Source: Candidatus Aenigmatarchaeota archaeon
GTDB taxonomy: Archaea > Aenigmatarchaeota > Aenigmatarchaeia > CG10238-14 > SCSR01
Reading direction: 5' to 3'
DNA: 64,000 bases
Assembly (NCBI GenBank): GCA_016181005.1
Contig: JACPAE010000001.1
Span: forward strand, 124,001-188,000
Under the pieces are notes generated by a model. That model did not search any database and was not told the origin of the DNA. It was given only the letters and a program-made list of their open reading frames with translations. Of this stretch, positions 26,638 to 34,969 are shown in pieces (the first letter of the stretch is position 1; the number at the start of each line of letters is the position of its first letter). The position numbers and the translations under genes are program-made.

Positions 26638-27315
26638 TTATATCAAGTTACTTAGTTTAACATCAACTTTGCCATCATCAACGCTCACCAAGCCGAAATA
26701 TCCTTCAGGGAACCGTCCACTATTGATGACTTTTGTCCCCTTTATAATGTCAACACCACTACTTTCATGTATGTGAGCGCACACAGCAGCATCCGGCTGG
26801 TTGGCTTCTATAAATTCCCTTACAGCCAGAGAGCCGACATGGGCCCCGGTTGGAATCAGGTCTATTTTTGTGTTGAATGGAGGGACATGCGTAACCTGGA
26901 TTTTAATATCAGCACGTTTCACTTCACCAAAAGCATTTTCCAGACCCAGCATGATTTCACCTTCAGCAGGCTCGAAGGGGGTTTTGAATGGAGTTCTCGC
27001 ACCTCCATAGCCGTAAAACCCAACACCATCAATCACCTTTCCCTCACCATGCACACTTATACTCTCCTTCTTCAGGAATTCTATCACATCTTTATCCCAG
27101 CTCCCCGGTACTGTGATAATAGGAGCGTGCAACGATTTCAGCTCCTCCAAGATTATCCTAACAATGTCAGTTCTGCTAAACCCTTTCGGTACAGCATAGT
27201 CTGTAAAATCACCCGGGCAGACGATGGCATCAATGCTGAGCACAGACATCTTATCCAGAAACTTCATTATGGCCTCTATGTCTCCGTGGATGCATCCAAG
27301 AACTGCTATGTTCAT
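26638..27315 (-). CDS. Calcineurin-like metallophosphoesterase
   Basis: About 225 residues. Metal motifs in order: CIHGDIEA (D-x-H variant), CPGDFTDY (GD), VPGSWDKD in place of GNHD, THVPPF, and CAHIHES (GHxH variant). This matches the archaeal predicted phosphoesterases of the YfcE/MJ0936 type. The GNHD motif reads GSWD, as in several archaeal relatives, so activity is likely but not certain. ATG 27315 gives the usual MNIAVLG start; 27321 and 27363 are alternatives. It is divergent from the Hjc-like gene. Confidence 0.8.
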   Translation of the reverse strand: MNIAVLGCIHGDIEAIMKFLDKMSVLSIDAIVCPGDFTDYAVPKGFSRTDIVRIILEELKSLHAPIITVPGSWDKDVIEFLKKESISVHGEGKVIDGVGFYGYGGARTPFKTPFEPAEGEIMLGLENAFGEVKRADIKIQVTHVPPFNTKIDLIPTGAHVGSLAVREFIEANQPDAAVCAHIHESSGVDIIKGTKVINSGRFPEGYFGLVSVDDGKVDVKLSNLI

Positions 27316-27352
27316 TGACATTAATTTTATCTTGAAAGTGAAATATTTAATC

Positions 27353-27673
27353 ATGCTGAACAAGCGGAAAGGCTACAGGGTAGAAAGGAAGATAAAGCTT
27401 CTTTTGGAGAAGCATGGATGGACAGTTGTACGTGCAGGAGCTAGCCTGGGTGTTGCCGACTTGATTTCCATCAAGAACAAAAAGTGCATCCTATTGCAGA
27501 TCAAATCGACAAACAAGAACACGCTGTATTATTACGGTTATGACAGAGCCAGCTTCGAGGGGTTCCCATTCTACCTTGTGGTGGACTTTGGATACGGTAA
27601 AATAAGGGTGATGCACCCAAAGAAGGTTGTTGGTGTGACAGACGGCGTAGATTTTAACAAGTTTCTGCGCTGA
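27353..27673 (+). CDS. hjc: Hjc-like Holliday-junction resolvase family protein
   Basis: 106 residues: KGYRVERKIKLLLEKHGW at the N-terminus with the catalytic Glu, VVRAGASLGVADLIS with the Asp, and ILLQIKSTNKN where Hjc usually has E-x-K. The Gln at that place is a change within the PD-(D/E)XK motif (D ... QxK), seen in some nucleases of the fold. Hjc cuts four-way junctions in recombination. ATG 27353 is chosen because the longer frame runs through the promoter region of the divergent phosphoesterase. Confidence 0.75.
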   Translation: MLNKRKGYRVERKIKLLLEKHGWTVVRAGASLGVADLISIKNKKCILLQIKSTNKNTLYYYGYDRASFEGFPFYLVVDFGYGKIRVMHPKKVVGVTDGVDFNKFLR

Positions 27674-27710
27674 TTAATACAACGAAAAAACAAATTTTAT
27701 TCAGAGCAAA

Positions 27711-28490
27711 ATGTCAACCCGGTATTTAATCAACCCGGAGAACAGGATAGCGCTGATTACAAACTCAAATGTAATGTACGGACTGGAGAATACTACAATG
27801 CACAGCATAGTGCAAGCGATTCCAGGTGCGCAGCGAAGGCTTCCAGTTCTCACAGAAAAGGGAAATTTGGCAGGGATACTGACGTACACGGATTTGATCA
27901 AGGCATTATTAGGCGGCAGAGCGCCGCACTCAAGGCTCGAGTCTTTTATGACAAGGGAAGTTGTCAGTTGCGGACATGACAGTTCCGTATATGCTGTGAT
28001 GAATATCCTTAGGAACTCAGGCGTTGGAGGAGTTCCTGTGCTGCGGGGCAGAAAACTTTTCGGGCTAGTGAATGAGCGCGACTTTCTAAATGTACTGGCA
28101 TTAAAACCGAACACATCAACTGTGGAGGAGATTATGACTAGAAAGCCATTTTACATAAACAGCAGTTTGCCAATCCTAGACTGCATTAAAAGCATGGCTG
28201 GAACGAAATACAGGAGGTTTCCTGTAGTGGAGAACAAAAAGCTTGTCGGGATCGTCACCAGCTACGACGTACTTACCCATCTTAGGAAAGTGAACTTTAA
28301 CATCGCGGAACTGAGCGACCCTGTGAGGGCGGTGGCAAAGCCGGCGATTACTCTTTCTAAAGGCGATGATGCCGCGGAAGCTATCAGGATCATGAAAGAA
28401 AATTCAATAGGCGGCATTCCGGTTGTCGAAGATGGAAGGCTGGAAGGAATCGTCACGGAATACGATTTTATCAGAAAAGTTAGTGTCTAG
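27711..28490 (+). CDS. Four-CBS-domain protein
   Basis: 259 residues made of four CBS motifs, each ending in a G-I/L-V/L-T/N-x-x-D pattern: GILTYTDLI (about 60), GLVNERDFL (about 115), GIVTSYDVL (about 180) and GIVTEYDFI (about 248). Two Bateman modules bind adenine nucleotides or SAM in known members. There is no attached enzyme domain. The stop overlaps the convergent thpR gene by four bases. The ligand is unknown. Confidence 0.88.
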   Translation: MSTRYLINPENRIALITNSNVMYGLENTTMHSIVQAIPGAQRRLPVLTEKGNLAGILTYTDLIKALLGGRAPHSRLESFMTREVVSCGHDSSVYAVMNILRNSGVGGVPVLRGRKLFGLVNERDFLNVLALKPNTSTVEEIMTRKPFYINSSLPILDCIKSMAGTKYRRFPVVENKKLVGIVTSYDVLTHLRKVNFNIAELSDPVRAVAKPAITLSKGDDAAEAIRIMKENSIGGIPVVEDGRLEGIVTEYDFIRKVSV

Positions 28491-29017
28491 CGAAGGTATG
28501 AAATATGGAGTTTGGAGTAAGATGGTGCACCGCTTCCGAGAATGCTCTTAAAAAGGCACACTTCATCCACAGGCATCGACATGCCGCTACTTTCTATCTT
28601 TTCCAAGCCATCTTTAAACACTGCCTTGTCTATAACCTTTCTCACACGGCATATCGTCAAATGCGGCGGTTTGCTATCGCCGTCGATGGCCGACGCCAAA
28701 TCCAGGCGTAATTTCTCCAGATCGTGGCTGTCGAGCGACAGGGCTATGACCTTTACATAATCATCGCTTGGTATGGCAACGATTTTCTCAATAGCGACCT
28801 CAAACTTTTCACGGGTTCCCACAACATCGTCCATAACTTTAGATATCTCTGGAATCTTCATCTCCGGAATCTCTCCGAGGAAGGACAATGTTATGTGGAG
28901 GTTTTCTGGTTCGACGAACTTTGCTTCAATCGGCAGTTGTTCAATCGCTCTCTTAAGTGTGTTAACATGTCGCACCACATTTTCAGGCAGAGAAATCCCG
29001 ATAAAACACCTGACCAT
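28487..29017 (-). CDS. thpR: RNA 2',3'-cyclic phosphodiesterase
   Basis: 176-residue 2H phosphoesterase with the two H-x-T-x motifs HITLSF (about residue 45) and HLTICRV (about 132). The N-terminus MVRCFIGISLP is typical of ThpR/LigT. It opens 2',3'-cyclic phosphates of RNA ends, as formed during archaeal tRNA splicing. That is notable because every tRNA gene in this window has introns, although I infer no specific link. Confidence 0.9.
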   Translation of the reverse strand: MVRCFIGISLPENVVRHVNTLKRAIEQLPIEAKFVEPENLHITLSFLGEIPEMKIPEISKVMDDVVGTREKFEVAIEKIVAIPSDDYVKVIALSLDSHDLEKLRLDLASAIDGDSKPPHLTICRVRKVIDKAVFKDGLEKIESSGMSMPVDEVCLFKSILGSGAPSYSKLHISYLR

Positions 29018-29059
29018 AATCTTTATTAAATTATTCTACGAATAATATAGTAGAGTTAT

Positions 29060-29323
29060 ATGGGAGAAGTCAAGATAAGAGCTGGGGATATTGTAGGAAA
29101 GACAATAATAAGCGAAGAGACTGGAAGGAAGTTCGGAATTGTCACCAACATCGATTTTATAACTGACAGCGGGGAGCTGTTGAACATTGTCGTAGACCAG
29201 CCTACAAGGCACCTGTCAGAGATGAACCTGAAATCGGACGACGCTGGAAAGCTCTTGATTCCGTTCACTGCAGTCAAGTCAGTCGGAGACTTTATAATCA
29301 TAAGCGAAAGCGAGCTCATTTAA
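29060..29323 (+). CDS. PRC-barrel domain protein
   Basis: 87 residues forming one PRC-barrel: IVGKTIISEETGRKFGIVTNIDF with the typical G-x-x-x-D pattern, and LLIPFTAVKSVGDFIII. Short archaeal PRC-barrel proteins of this size are widespread and some are linked to cell division or RNA processing. The 3' end overlaps kae1 by eight bases on the other strand. Confidence 0.85.
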   Translation: MGEVKIRAGDIVGKTIISEETGRKFGIVTNIDFITDSGELLNIVVDQPTRHLSEMNLKSDDAGKLLIPFTAVKSVGDFIIISESELI

Positions 29324-30293
29324 GCCAGGGAATTTCAACCTCGTCTGTTCTCCAATTTTGAAGCACACCACTATTCTCTATAGCAACCTTTTGTCCAGAG
29401 CCATATGCTAGAATACCGTTCCATGCTATCATTAACCCATTATCGCCTGCGTACTCTTTAGGGACTACATGCATCTCGGCATTTCTTTCATCGCACATAA
29501 TTTTCATTATTTCCTGCAGCCTTTTGTTTGCAGCTACCCCACCGACAAGAAGAACCTCTTTTTTATTCGTATGAGCTAAAGCTCTTTCCGTAACTTCTGT
29601 TAACATAGAAAAACAAGTTTCTTGCATAGAATACGCAATTGCCTCTTTACTAACACCTTCTTTAAACTTTTCTATCGCGTCAGTCATTATTCCAGTGAAT
29701 GATATATCCATCCCTTTCACCACATAAGGCAATTGTACAAAGTCGCCATTCCTTGCAAGTATTTCTATTTCCGGTCCACCAGGCATTTGCAAACCCATTT
29801 CACGTGCAAGAACGTCTAAAGCGTTGCCTATTGGGATGTCGAGCGTCTCGCCAAAGACCCTGTATTTTCCATTAGCATAAGCCAAAATCTGCGAGTTCCC
29901 GCCAGAAAGATAAACCACCACTGGATCAGTCGCACCGGTCTTTACCTTTCCTATCTCTATGTGCGCCACGCCATGATTGACTCCAATTAATGGTTTGCCC
30001 CACTTTAATGATAAATATCTTGCCAGTGTAGCCCCTACTTTTAATGCATTCGGTATTCCCATACCTTGTGAAAATGCTATGACGTCGACACTGTTTAAAT
30101 CAACCTTTTCTTTAACAAAGCCAAGTAGCTGTGGTGCAATTGCTATGTGATGGTCAGCAAGATCGCTTGGAATAAAGCCTTTGCCTATCGTGGGTGTGAA
30201 CATGTCTTTAACGTTCACTAGCACTTCACACTTGCCGTCAACTACACCTATGCCAATTGTGTGTGCAGTTGCCTCCAAACCAAAGGATATCAT
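29316..30293 (-). CDS. kae1: tRNA N6-threonylcarbamoyladenosine transferase Kae1
   Basis: 325 residues of the Kae1/TsaD ASKHA fold. GLEATAHTIGIGVV opens the protein, the metal-binding His pair lies in GVNHGVAHIEIG (about residues 106-112), and YLSGGNSQ and VGGVAANKRL bind the nucleotide. It transfers threonylcarbamoyl to A37 of ANN-reading tRNAs within the KEOPS complex. It is not fused to the Bud32 kinase, unlike in many archaea; Bud32 is not in this window. Confidence 0.95.
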   Translation of the reverse strand: MISFGLEATAHTIGIGVVDGKCEVLVNVKDMFTPTIGKGFIPSDLADHHIAIAPQLLGFVKEKVDLNSVDVIAFSQGMGIPNALKVGATLARYLSLKWGKPLIGVNHGVAHIEIGKVKTGATDPVVVYLSGGNSQILAYANGKYRVFGETLDIPIGNALDVLAREMGLQMPGGPEIEILARNGDFVQLPYVVKGMDISFTGIMTDAIEKFKEGVSKEAIAYSMQETCFSMLTEVTERALAHTNKKEVLLVGGVAANKRLQEIMKIMCDERNAEMHVVPKEYAGDNGLMIAWNGILAYGSGQKVAIENSGVLQNWRTDEVEIPWLK

Positions 30294-30337
30294 ACAACCA
30301 CTATAAAACAGAAATATTATAAATAGCTATTCTATTC

Positions 30338-32530
30338 ATGCTCGTCGAAGATCTGGCAAGGTACGGGATTCCCGAAAAGTACATAGAGAAGATGAAGGAG
30401 GAGAAGGTCAGGACATTGTATCCTCCTCAGGCACAGATAGTTGAGAAGGGGCTGTTCAAAGGAAAGAACCTTATATTGTCCTTACCGACGGCGAGCGGCA
30501 AGACTCTGATTGCCACGATGGCGATGGTTCATACCCTTTCGGAATCTGGTGGAAAGGTTGTTTACATTTCACCGCTTGTTGCTCTGGCGTACGAGAAGCA
30601 CGGATATTTCAAGAATTTTTTCGGAAAGGATTACAAAACCGGGATAACCGTTGGCGACTACGATTCTTCAGACCAATGGCTCGGAGAATGCGACATCATT
30701 TGCATGACCACGGAAAAGTTCGACAGCATCCTAAGGCACAACGTGCAGTGGGTAAATAGAGTAAGGCTTGTCATTGTCGACGAGATTCATATGATTGACG
30801 ATCCTTCTCGCGGGCCTACGCTGGAAGTTTTGATAACAAAATTAAAGATGATAATACCTCACGCGCAGGTTCTGGGTCTTTCGGCTACGATAAGCAATGC
30901 AGATGAATTGGCTAAATGGATCAACGCCACTCTTGTGGTCAGCGATTTCAGGCCGGTGAAGCTTTACGAAGGAGTGTCATTCAATTCAAGAATTCATTTC
31001 AATGAGAAAGATGGTTACGATCTTGATGAAGGAATTGACATAGAGAACTCGATTGTTAAGGACACGATGAGGATGAACAAGCAGGTGCTGATGTTTACTT
31101 CAACAAGGAAGAATGCAGAGAGTCTTGCTGAAAGGCTGTGTCAGACTACGAAATTAGGATTAAAGAAAGGCGAAGAATACCAGTTGCAGGTATTGTCGGA
31201 TGAGATAGAGAGTATCCTTGAATTACCTACAAGACAATGTAGAAGAATAGCAAATTGCATTAAATCGGGTGTGGCATTTCACCACGCGGGATTATTAGGA
31301 CAACAAAAAAGGATGATAGAAGAGAATTTCAAAAAGGGCTTAATCAAAGCAATTGCAGCGACTCCGACTTTGGCTTTAGGAGTCAACCTTCCAGCATTCA
31401 GAGTGCTGATTAGAGACGCTAAAAGATACTATGCCGGTGTGGGATCTATGTACATACCTGTCATGGAGTACAAGCAGTTTGTCGGAAGGGCCGGAAGACC
31501 TACTTATGATAGCTTTGGTGAATCGATACTGCTTGCAAAGACGGAAGGGGATGCAAAGGATTTGATTAAGCATTACATTTACGGCGAGCCGGAGAAGATT
31601 AGGTCCAAGCTTGCATCAGAGCCAGCTTTAAGGATGCACATACTGTCGCTGATTGCGAGCGGATTCTGCAATTCAAAGGGCTCATTAACGGAATTTTTCT
31701 CAAGGACATTTTATGCACATCAGTACTCAGACATGTCGTTGCTGGAAGAGCATATTTCAGAAATAGTAAAGTCTCTCTCTGAATGGAGATTTGTTGTAAG
31801 TAAAGGTGGAATTATTTCGGCCACGATAATCGGTAGGAGAATTTCCGAGCTTTACCTTGATCCATTGACTGGGAAAAGGTTCGTTGACGGAATGGCTATG
31901 TTAGATAAGAGGAAAGTCGCCGACTTGAGTTTTATGCAGTTGTTATCGAATTGCATAGAAATGAAGCCACTGCTTTCCGTCGGAATTAAGGAAACTGAAG
32001 AGGTCGAGCAGTTCTTGCTTAGGAACAGGTCGAGCATACTGGAAGAGATACCGGAAGAGTTTGATACGGAGTTCGAAGATTTTATGCGGTCGGTAAAGAT
32101 GTCGATGATCCTTGAAGGATGGATACATGAAATGACCGAGGAACAGATATTGTCAAGGTTTAATGTTGCTCCAGGCGAAATGACATCGAGGCTGAGGAAT
32201 GTTGACTGGTTGCTTTATGCATTGCACGAGGTCGCACTGCTTGAAGGACACAAGGATATTCTATCTCATGTTAGAAAATTGAGGGTGAAAACAAAGTACG
32301 GGATAAAAGAGGAGTTGATACCGCTCGTAAAGCTTGAAGGAATAGGGCGCGTGAGAGCTAGAAAGCTGTTTAATGCTGGATTGGAGTCCTTGGAGAAATT
32401 GAAAAGGGCGACAGTGGAAAGTTTGTCGAGATTATTGGGAACGAATATTGCGAACAGCGTGAAGAAGCAACTGGGAGAAAAGCACGGAAAGATAAAAGAA
32501 GAGAAGCAAGCCACGTTAAAGAAGCCCTAA
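30338..32530 (+). CDS. hel308: Hel308-type Ski2-like DNA helicase
   Basis: 730 residues. Motifs: Q-like YPPQAQIV, Walker A LPTASGKT, Ib YISPLVAL, DEIH in VIVDEIHMI, SAT in GLSATISN, IV VLMFTSTR, VI QFVGRAGRP. The C-terminal part has the winged helix, ratchet and a helix-hairpin-helix (LVKLEGIGRVRARKLF). Hel308 unwinds lagging-strand forks and D-loops in archaeal repair. GTG or ATG near 30338 starts the MLVEDLARYG N-terminus. Confidence 0.92.
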   Translation: MLVEDLARYGIPEKYIEKMKEEKVRTLYPPQAQIVEKGLFKGKNLILSLPTASGKTLIATMAMVHTLSESGGKVVYISPLVALAYEKHGYFKNFFGKDYKTGITVGDYDSSDQWLGECDIICMTTEKFDSILRHNVQWVNRVRLVIVDEIHMIDDPSRGPTLEVLITKLKMIIPHAQVLGLSATISNADELAKWINATLVVSDFRPVKLYEGVSFNSRIHFNEKDGYDLDEGIDIENSIVKDTMRMNKQVLMFTSTRKNAESLAERLCQTTKLGLKKGEEYQLQVLSDEIESILELPTRQCRRIANCIKSGVAFHHAGLLGQQKRMIEENFKKGLIKAIAATPTLALGVNLPAFRVLIRDAKRYYAGVGSMYIPVMEYKQFVGRAGRPTYDSFGESILLAKTEGDAKDLIKHYIYGEPEKIRSKLASEPALRMHILSLIASGFCNSKGSLTEFFSRTFYAHQYSDMSLLEEHISEIVKSLSEWRFVVSKGGIISATIIGRRISELYLDPLTGKRFVDGMAMLDKRKVADLSFMQLLSNCIEMKPLLSVGIKETEEVEQFLLRNRSSILEEIPEEFDTEFEDFMRSVKMSMILEGWIHEMTEEQILSRFNVAPGEMTSRLRNVDWLLYALHEVALLEGHKDILSHVRKLRVKTKYGIKEELIPLVKLEGIGRVRARKLFNAGLESLEKLKRATVESLSRLLGTNIANSVKKQLGEKHGKIKEEKQATLKKP

Positions 32531-32547
32531 CGAAACAAATTAATATT

Positions 32548-32835
32548 ATGATGAAATGGTACGGAATAGCAGGCATATTCATAATTTTACTTGCCCAATT
32601 TACAATGATTCTACGAATCCAGCCCTTTTTGACATTCTTTACACCGATTGTATGGATAGGCTACATCATTCTAATAGACAGCTTTGTTTACGCTATAAAA
32701 GGCAACTCCTACCTCGTCAACAAAAAGCACAAACTCTTCATAATGTCTTTAATATCAGTTAATTTTTGGTTCATTTTCGAGATATATAACAAATTCCTTC
32801 TTCTCAGACGGTTAACCATACCTAAAGCCACTTGA
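32548..32835 (+). CDS. Membrane protein, probably C-terminally truncated
   Basis: 95 residues with three hydrophobic segments: an N-terminal helix, FFTPIVWIGYIILIDSFVYA and ISVNFWFIFEIYN. The W-x-G-Y-I-x-x-x-D and F-W-x-x-F-E-x-x-N pattern is what I recall from a family of polytopic proteins of about 280-300 residues. Here the frame ends 20 residues after the FE motif with unrelated sequence, so it may be the broken remnant of such a gene. Confidence 0.5.
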   Translation: MMKWYGIAGIFIILLAQFTMILRIQPFLTFFTPIVWIGYIILIDSFVYAIKGNSYLVNKKHKLFIMSLISVNFWFIFEIYNKFLLLRRLTIPKAT

Positions 32836-32901
32836 GGTAAAGTTGATTTACTGGTCATTAAACATCACTAAATAGTAGTGTATGGAAAGAAATAAATACT
32901 A

Positions 32902-32991
32902 TGGGGTCGCTGGGATTCGAACCCAGGTTTTTCGGCTCAAAGCTTACGAACTCCCGAAGCTCGTGTCTTAACCAAGCTGGACTACGACCCC
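32902..32991 (-). tRNA. tRNA-Pro(CGG) with a 16-nt intron in the variable loop
   Basis: Acceptor GGGGTCG/CGACCCC, discriminator A and T-arm CTGGG-TTCGAAT-CCCAG are clear. The anticodon arm is CGAGC-TTCGGGA-GTTCG, anticodon CGG at 32954-32956. Between it and the T-arm lie 20 bases instead of 4-5. Removing 32929-32944 leaves the variable loop TAAC and a 74-nt tRNA. The intron forms a bulge-helix-bulge: central helix TTCG/CGAA, 3-nt bulges TAA and AAA, inner stem GCT/AGC. The 5' ten bases overlap the trmI 3' end. No CCA is encoded. Confidence 0.88.
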
Positions 32992-33728
32992 GTAAGTTTC
33001 CTTGCAAATATCAGCCATCCTGTGTGCACAAGCCCCACATTATGCGGCCTTGTCGTTCTTTCAGTCTTCCACTCTCTGACAATATTCTCTACGGTCTTTA
33101 TATTGGAAAAATATTTCCTCAAAGCTTTCGAGACTTTGATGACCTCTTCAATCGTTGGAGAATAAACAACAAGCCACCCTCCAACCTTCAATGACTTGTA
33201 AGCATGCTTGACGACTTTCTCAGGATGCTGAAGGTCCAACGTAACGATGTCTACATTCTTTTCGCTAATGCCTTTGGAAATATCCTTCTCCTTTAGCTTT
33301 ACATTTTCCAGTCCGGATACCTTTATGTTACCCTTGGCTATCTTTGAAAATCTCTTGTCCTTCTCATATGTCACAACTTTCCCTTTTGGGAGAAAATTCG
33401 CTATCATTATCGACATGTAACCGCTGCCGGTTCCAGCATCAACAACCAAACTATCTGGGAAAATTCCCGTGTAAGCCAAAATCATTCCTATATCTTTCGG
33501 TAGCACAACTTGCGCACCGCGTTTGAATTTTTTGCTGATTAAATCTAGAATAGTAGGTTTTGCGACCAAGAACTCTTTACCCAAATGTGTCTTTATCTTC
33601 CCGCCGAATTTACTTTTCAATAAATCCTTCGATCTTATGATTCCACTTTTCGTATTGATGTCACTACCAGCTTTGATTAAATACGATTCATTTTTTCCTA
33701 ATAGCAGAACAAGTTCTTGCGATCTCAT
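32982..33728 (-). CDS. trmI: tRNA (adenine-N1)-methyltransferase TrmI
   Basis: 248 residues. A small N-terminal domain is followed by a Rossmann methyltransferase with VVDAGTGSGYMSIMIA (about residue 97), the VTYEKDKRF acidic loop and VTLDLQHPE at the catalytic site. Archaeal TrmI makes m1A57/58 in the tRNA T-loop. The stop codon TAG is also nucleotides 8-10 of the tRNA-Pro gene, so processing of the tRNA would cut the trmI message. Confidence 0.9.
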   Translation of the reverse strand: MRSQELVLLLGKNESYLIKAGSDINTKSGIIRSKDLLKSKFGGKIKTHLGKEFLVAKPTILDLISKKFKRGAQVVLPKDIGMILAYTGIFPDSLVVDAGTGSGYMSIMIANFLPKGKVVTYEKDKRFSKIAKGNIKVSGLENVKLKEKDISKGISEKNVDIVTLDLQHPEKVVKHAYKSLKVGGWLVVYSPTIEEVIKVSKALRKYFSNIKTVENIVREWKTERTTRPHNVGLVHTGWLIFARKLTGS

Positions 33729-33738
33729 GATTAGTTTT

Positions 33739-34704
33739 CTATTTCTGTCTACTTAATTCCTTTTCCAGTTGCATCAAAGCATTTACACGTTTAAAGGTCA
33801 AAGGGTGAGTCCTAAATACTTCACTGATTCTAACCCACAAGTTTTTTTTCTCCCACTCCATCGCACTTTTGATTTCTTTGTCGCTTATGTGGAGGTCAGA
33901 ATACTCGGAAGAAAACTTGGAAATTTCCATCGAAGATGTTATAGGATCGGCGATGTAAAACGATCTTAAAGCGTCACGCGAAGCCTCTTTCTTGTTTACG
34001 CTAAGGCCATATGTAATTTTGGTTAAAGCCGATGCTAGCACGCTTGGTTTAGAAACCCTCCCGCCAAAATCGTCAGCATAGTATTCCCTGTATCTGGACA
34101 ATGCCAGAACAAGGAGATTTGAAATTATGTAAACGAGATATGCCCCAATTCCAATCAAAATAGCTGCACCAGCACTTCTTCTGTCCCCATCGCCTCTACC
34201 ATAAACCAGACCTATAAAGACATAGTAGGCTATGAGTGGTACAACGCTGGCAAATGTCATCACAACCATATCTTTATGCTTGATATGCCCCATCTCATGC
34301 CCGATAACAGCCTTCGCCTCTTCTCTACTTAGGGTGTTAAGTAAACCTTGTGTGACAGCCAAAGTTGCAGAACCCGGAGTTCTGCCGAAAACAAAAGCGT
34401 TAGGCGCACCGCTTCTGGCAAGAGCAATCTTCTTCGGCATCGGAACTTCATGCTTTTTAGAGTACTCTCTTACAGCCTCCCAAATCCATGAGTATTCGTT
34501 CTTTCCAATCTCCCTCATGTTTGAGGTCATCCAAATTATCGACGGTCCAACCATCCATTGTATGAAAACTAGAACAAAAGCAAATATGACCATGAATATC
34601 GTCGAGATGTTGAAGTAGAAACCGACGGCGGCGAGCAGTCCGAACAATAGGCCGAACAGTAATATAACAGTCATGTTCATTAATAGCAACAGTTTGAGAG
34701 GCAT
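33739..34704 (-). CDS. htpX: HtpX family membrane zinc protease
   Basis: 321 residues. Two N-terminal membrane helices, then the zinc motif VIGHEMGHIKHKD (about residue 138), a second pair of helices (about 155-210) and the third ligand Glu in YREYYADDF. HtpX degrades misfolded membrane proteins, with the active site in the cytoplasm. The C-terminal HPLTFKRVNAL tail is typical. Confidence 0.93.
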   Translation of the reverse strand: MPLKLLLLMNMTVILLFGLLFGLLAAVGFYFNISTIFMVIFAFVLVFIQWMVGPSIIWMTSNMREIGKNEYSWIWEAVREYSKKHEVPMPKKIALARSGAPNAFVFGRTPGSATLAVTQGLLNTLSREEAKAVIGHEMGHIKHKDMVVMTFASVVPLIAYYVFIGLVYGRGDGDRRSAGAAILIGIGAYLVYIISNLLVLALSRYREYYADDFGGRVSKPSVLASALTKITYGLSVNKKEASRDALRSFYIADPITSSMEISKFSSEYSDLHISDKEIKSAMEWEKKNLWVRISEVFRTHPLTFKRVNALMQLEKELSRQK

Positions 34705-34729
34705 AGTAAATGATGTAACTTGCGAGCTT

Positions 34730-34969
34730 TTAAAAGTTTCTCCTCAACAAAAGAAAGGCTATTATCAGAATCACAGAAACAGCTATGAGGATGTAGAAGA
34801 CTTCCTTGCTGGTAGCCGCACCGAAAACTGGTATAGGTCCGATAAAAATAACGCCGCCGCCTTCGACCTTAGATTTCCCAGACTGTACTTGTGAGACTAT
34901 ACCCGCAAGTAAAATTACAAATCCTATGATTATTATTACTGCACCCAAAGGCACCAAGTCTTCAAACAC
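34730..34969 (-). CDS. DUF131/TIGR00304 small membrane protein
   Basis: 79 residues: an N-terminal membrane helix (IIIIGFVILLAGIV), a glycine-rich loop GGGVIFIGPIPVFGA and a second helix before a basic end RRNF. The GGVIFIGPIPIVFG-like loop is the hallmark of this archaeal family of unknown function. It overlaps the NnrD gene by eight bases, so the two are co-expressed. Confidence 0.85.
   Translation of the reverse strand: MFEDLVPLGAVIIIIGFVILLAGIVSQVQSGKSKVEGGGVIFIGPIPVFGAATSKEVFYILIAVSVILIIAFLLLRRNF

Noticed and set aside
27224-27352. Upstream extension of the Hjc-like frame
   Set aside because: It is antisense to the metallophosphoesterase and its promoter region; conserved Hjc residues begin at ATG 27353.
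32902-32991. tRNA-Pro locus read as a class II tRNA with a long variable arm (Leu/Ser)
   Set aside because: The anticodon CGG with G37 and the acceptor fit Pro, and the extra bases form a clean bulge-helix-bulge whose removal leaves a normal class I tRNA.
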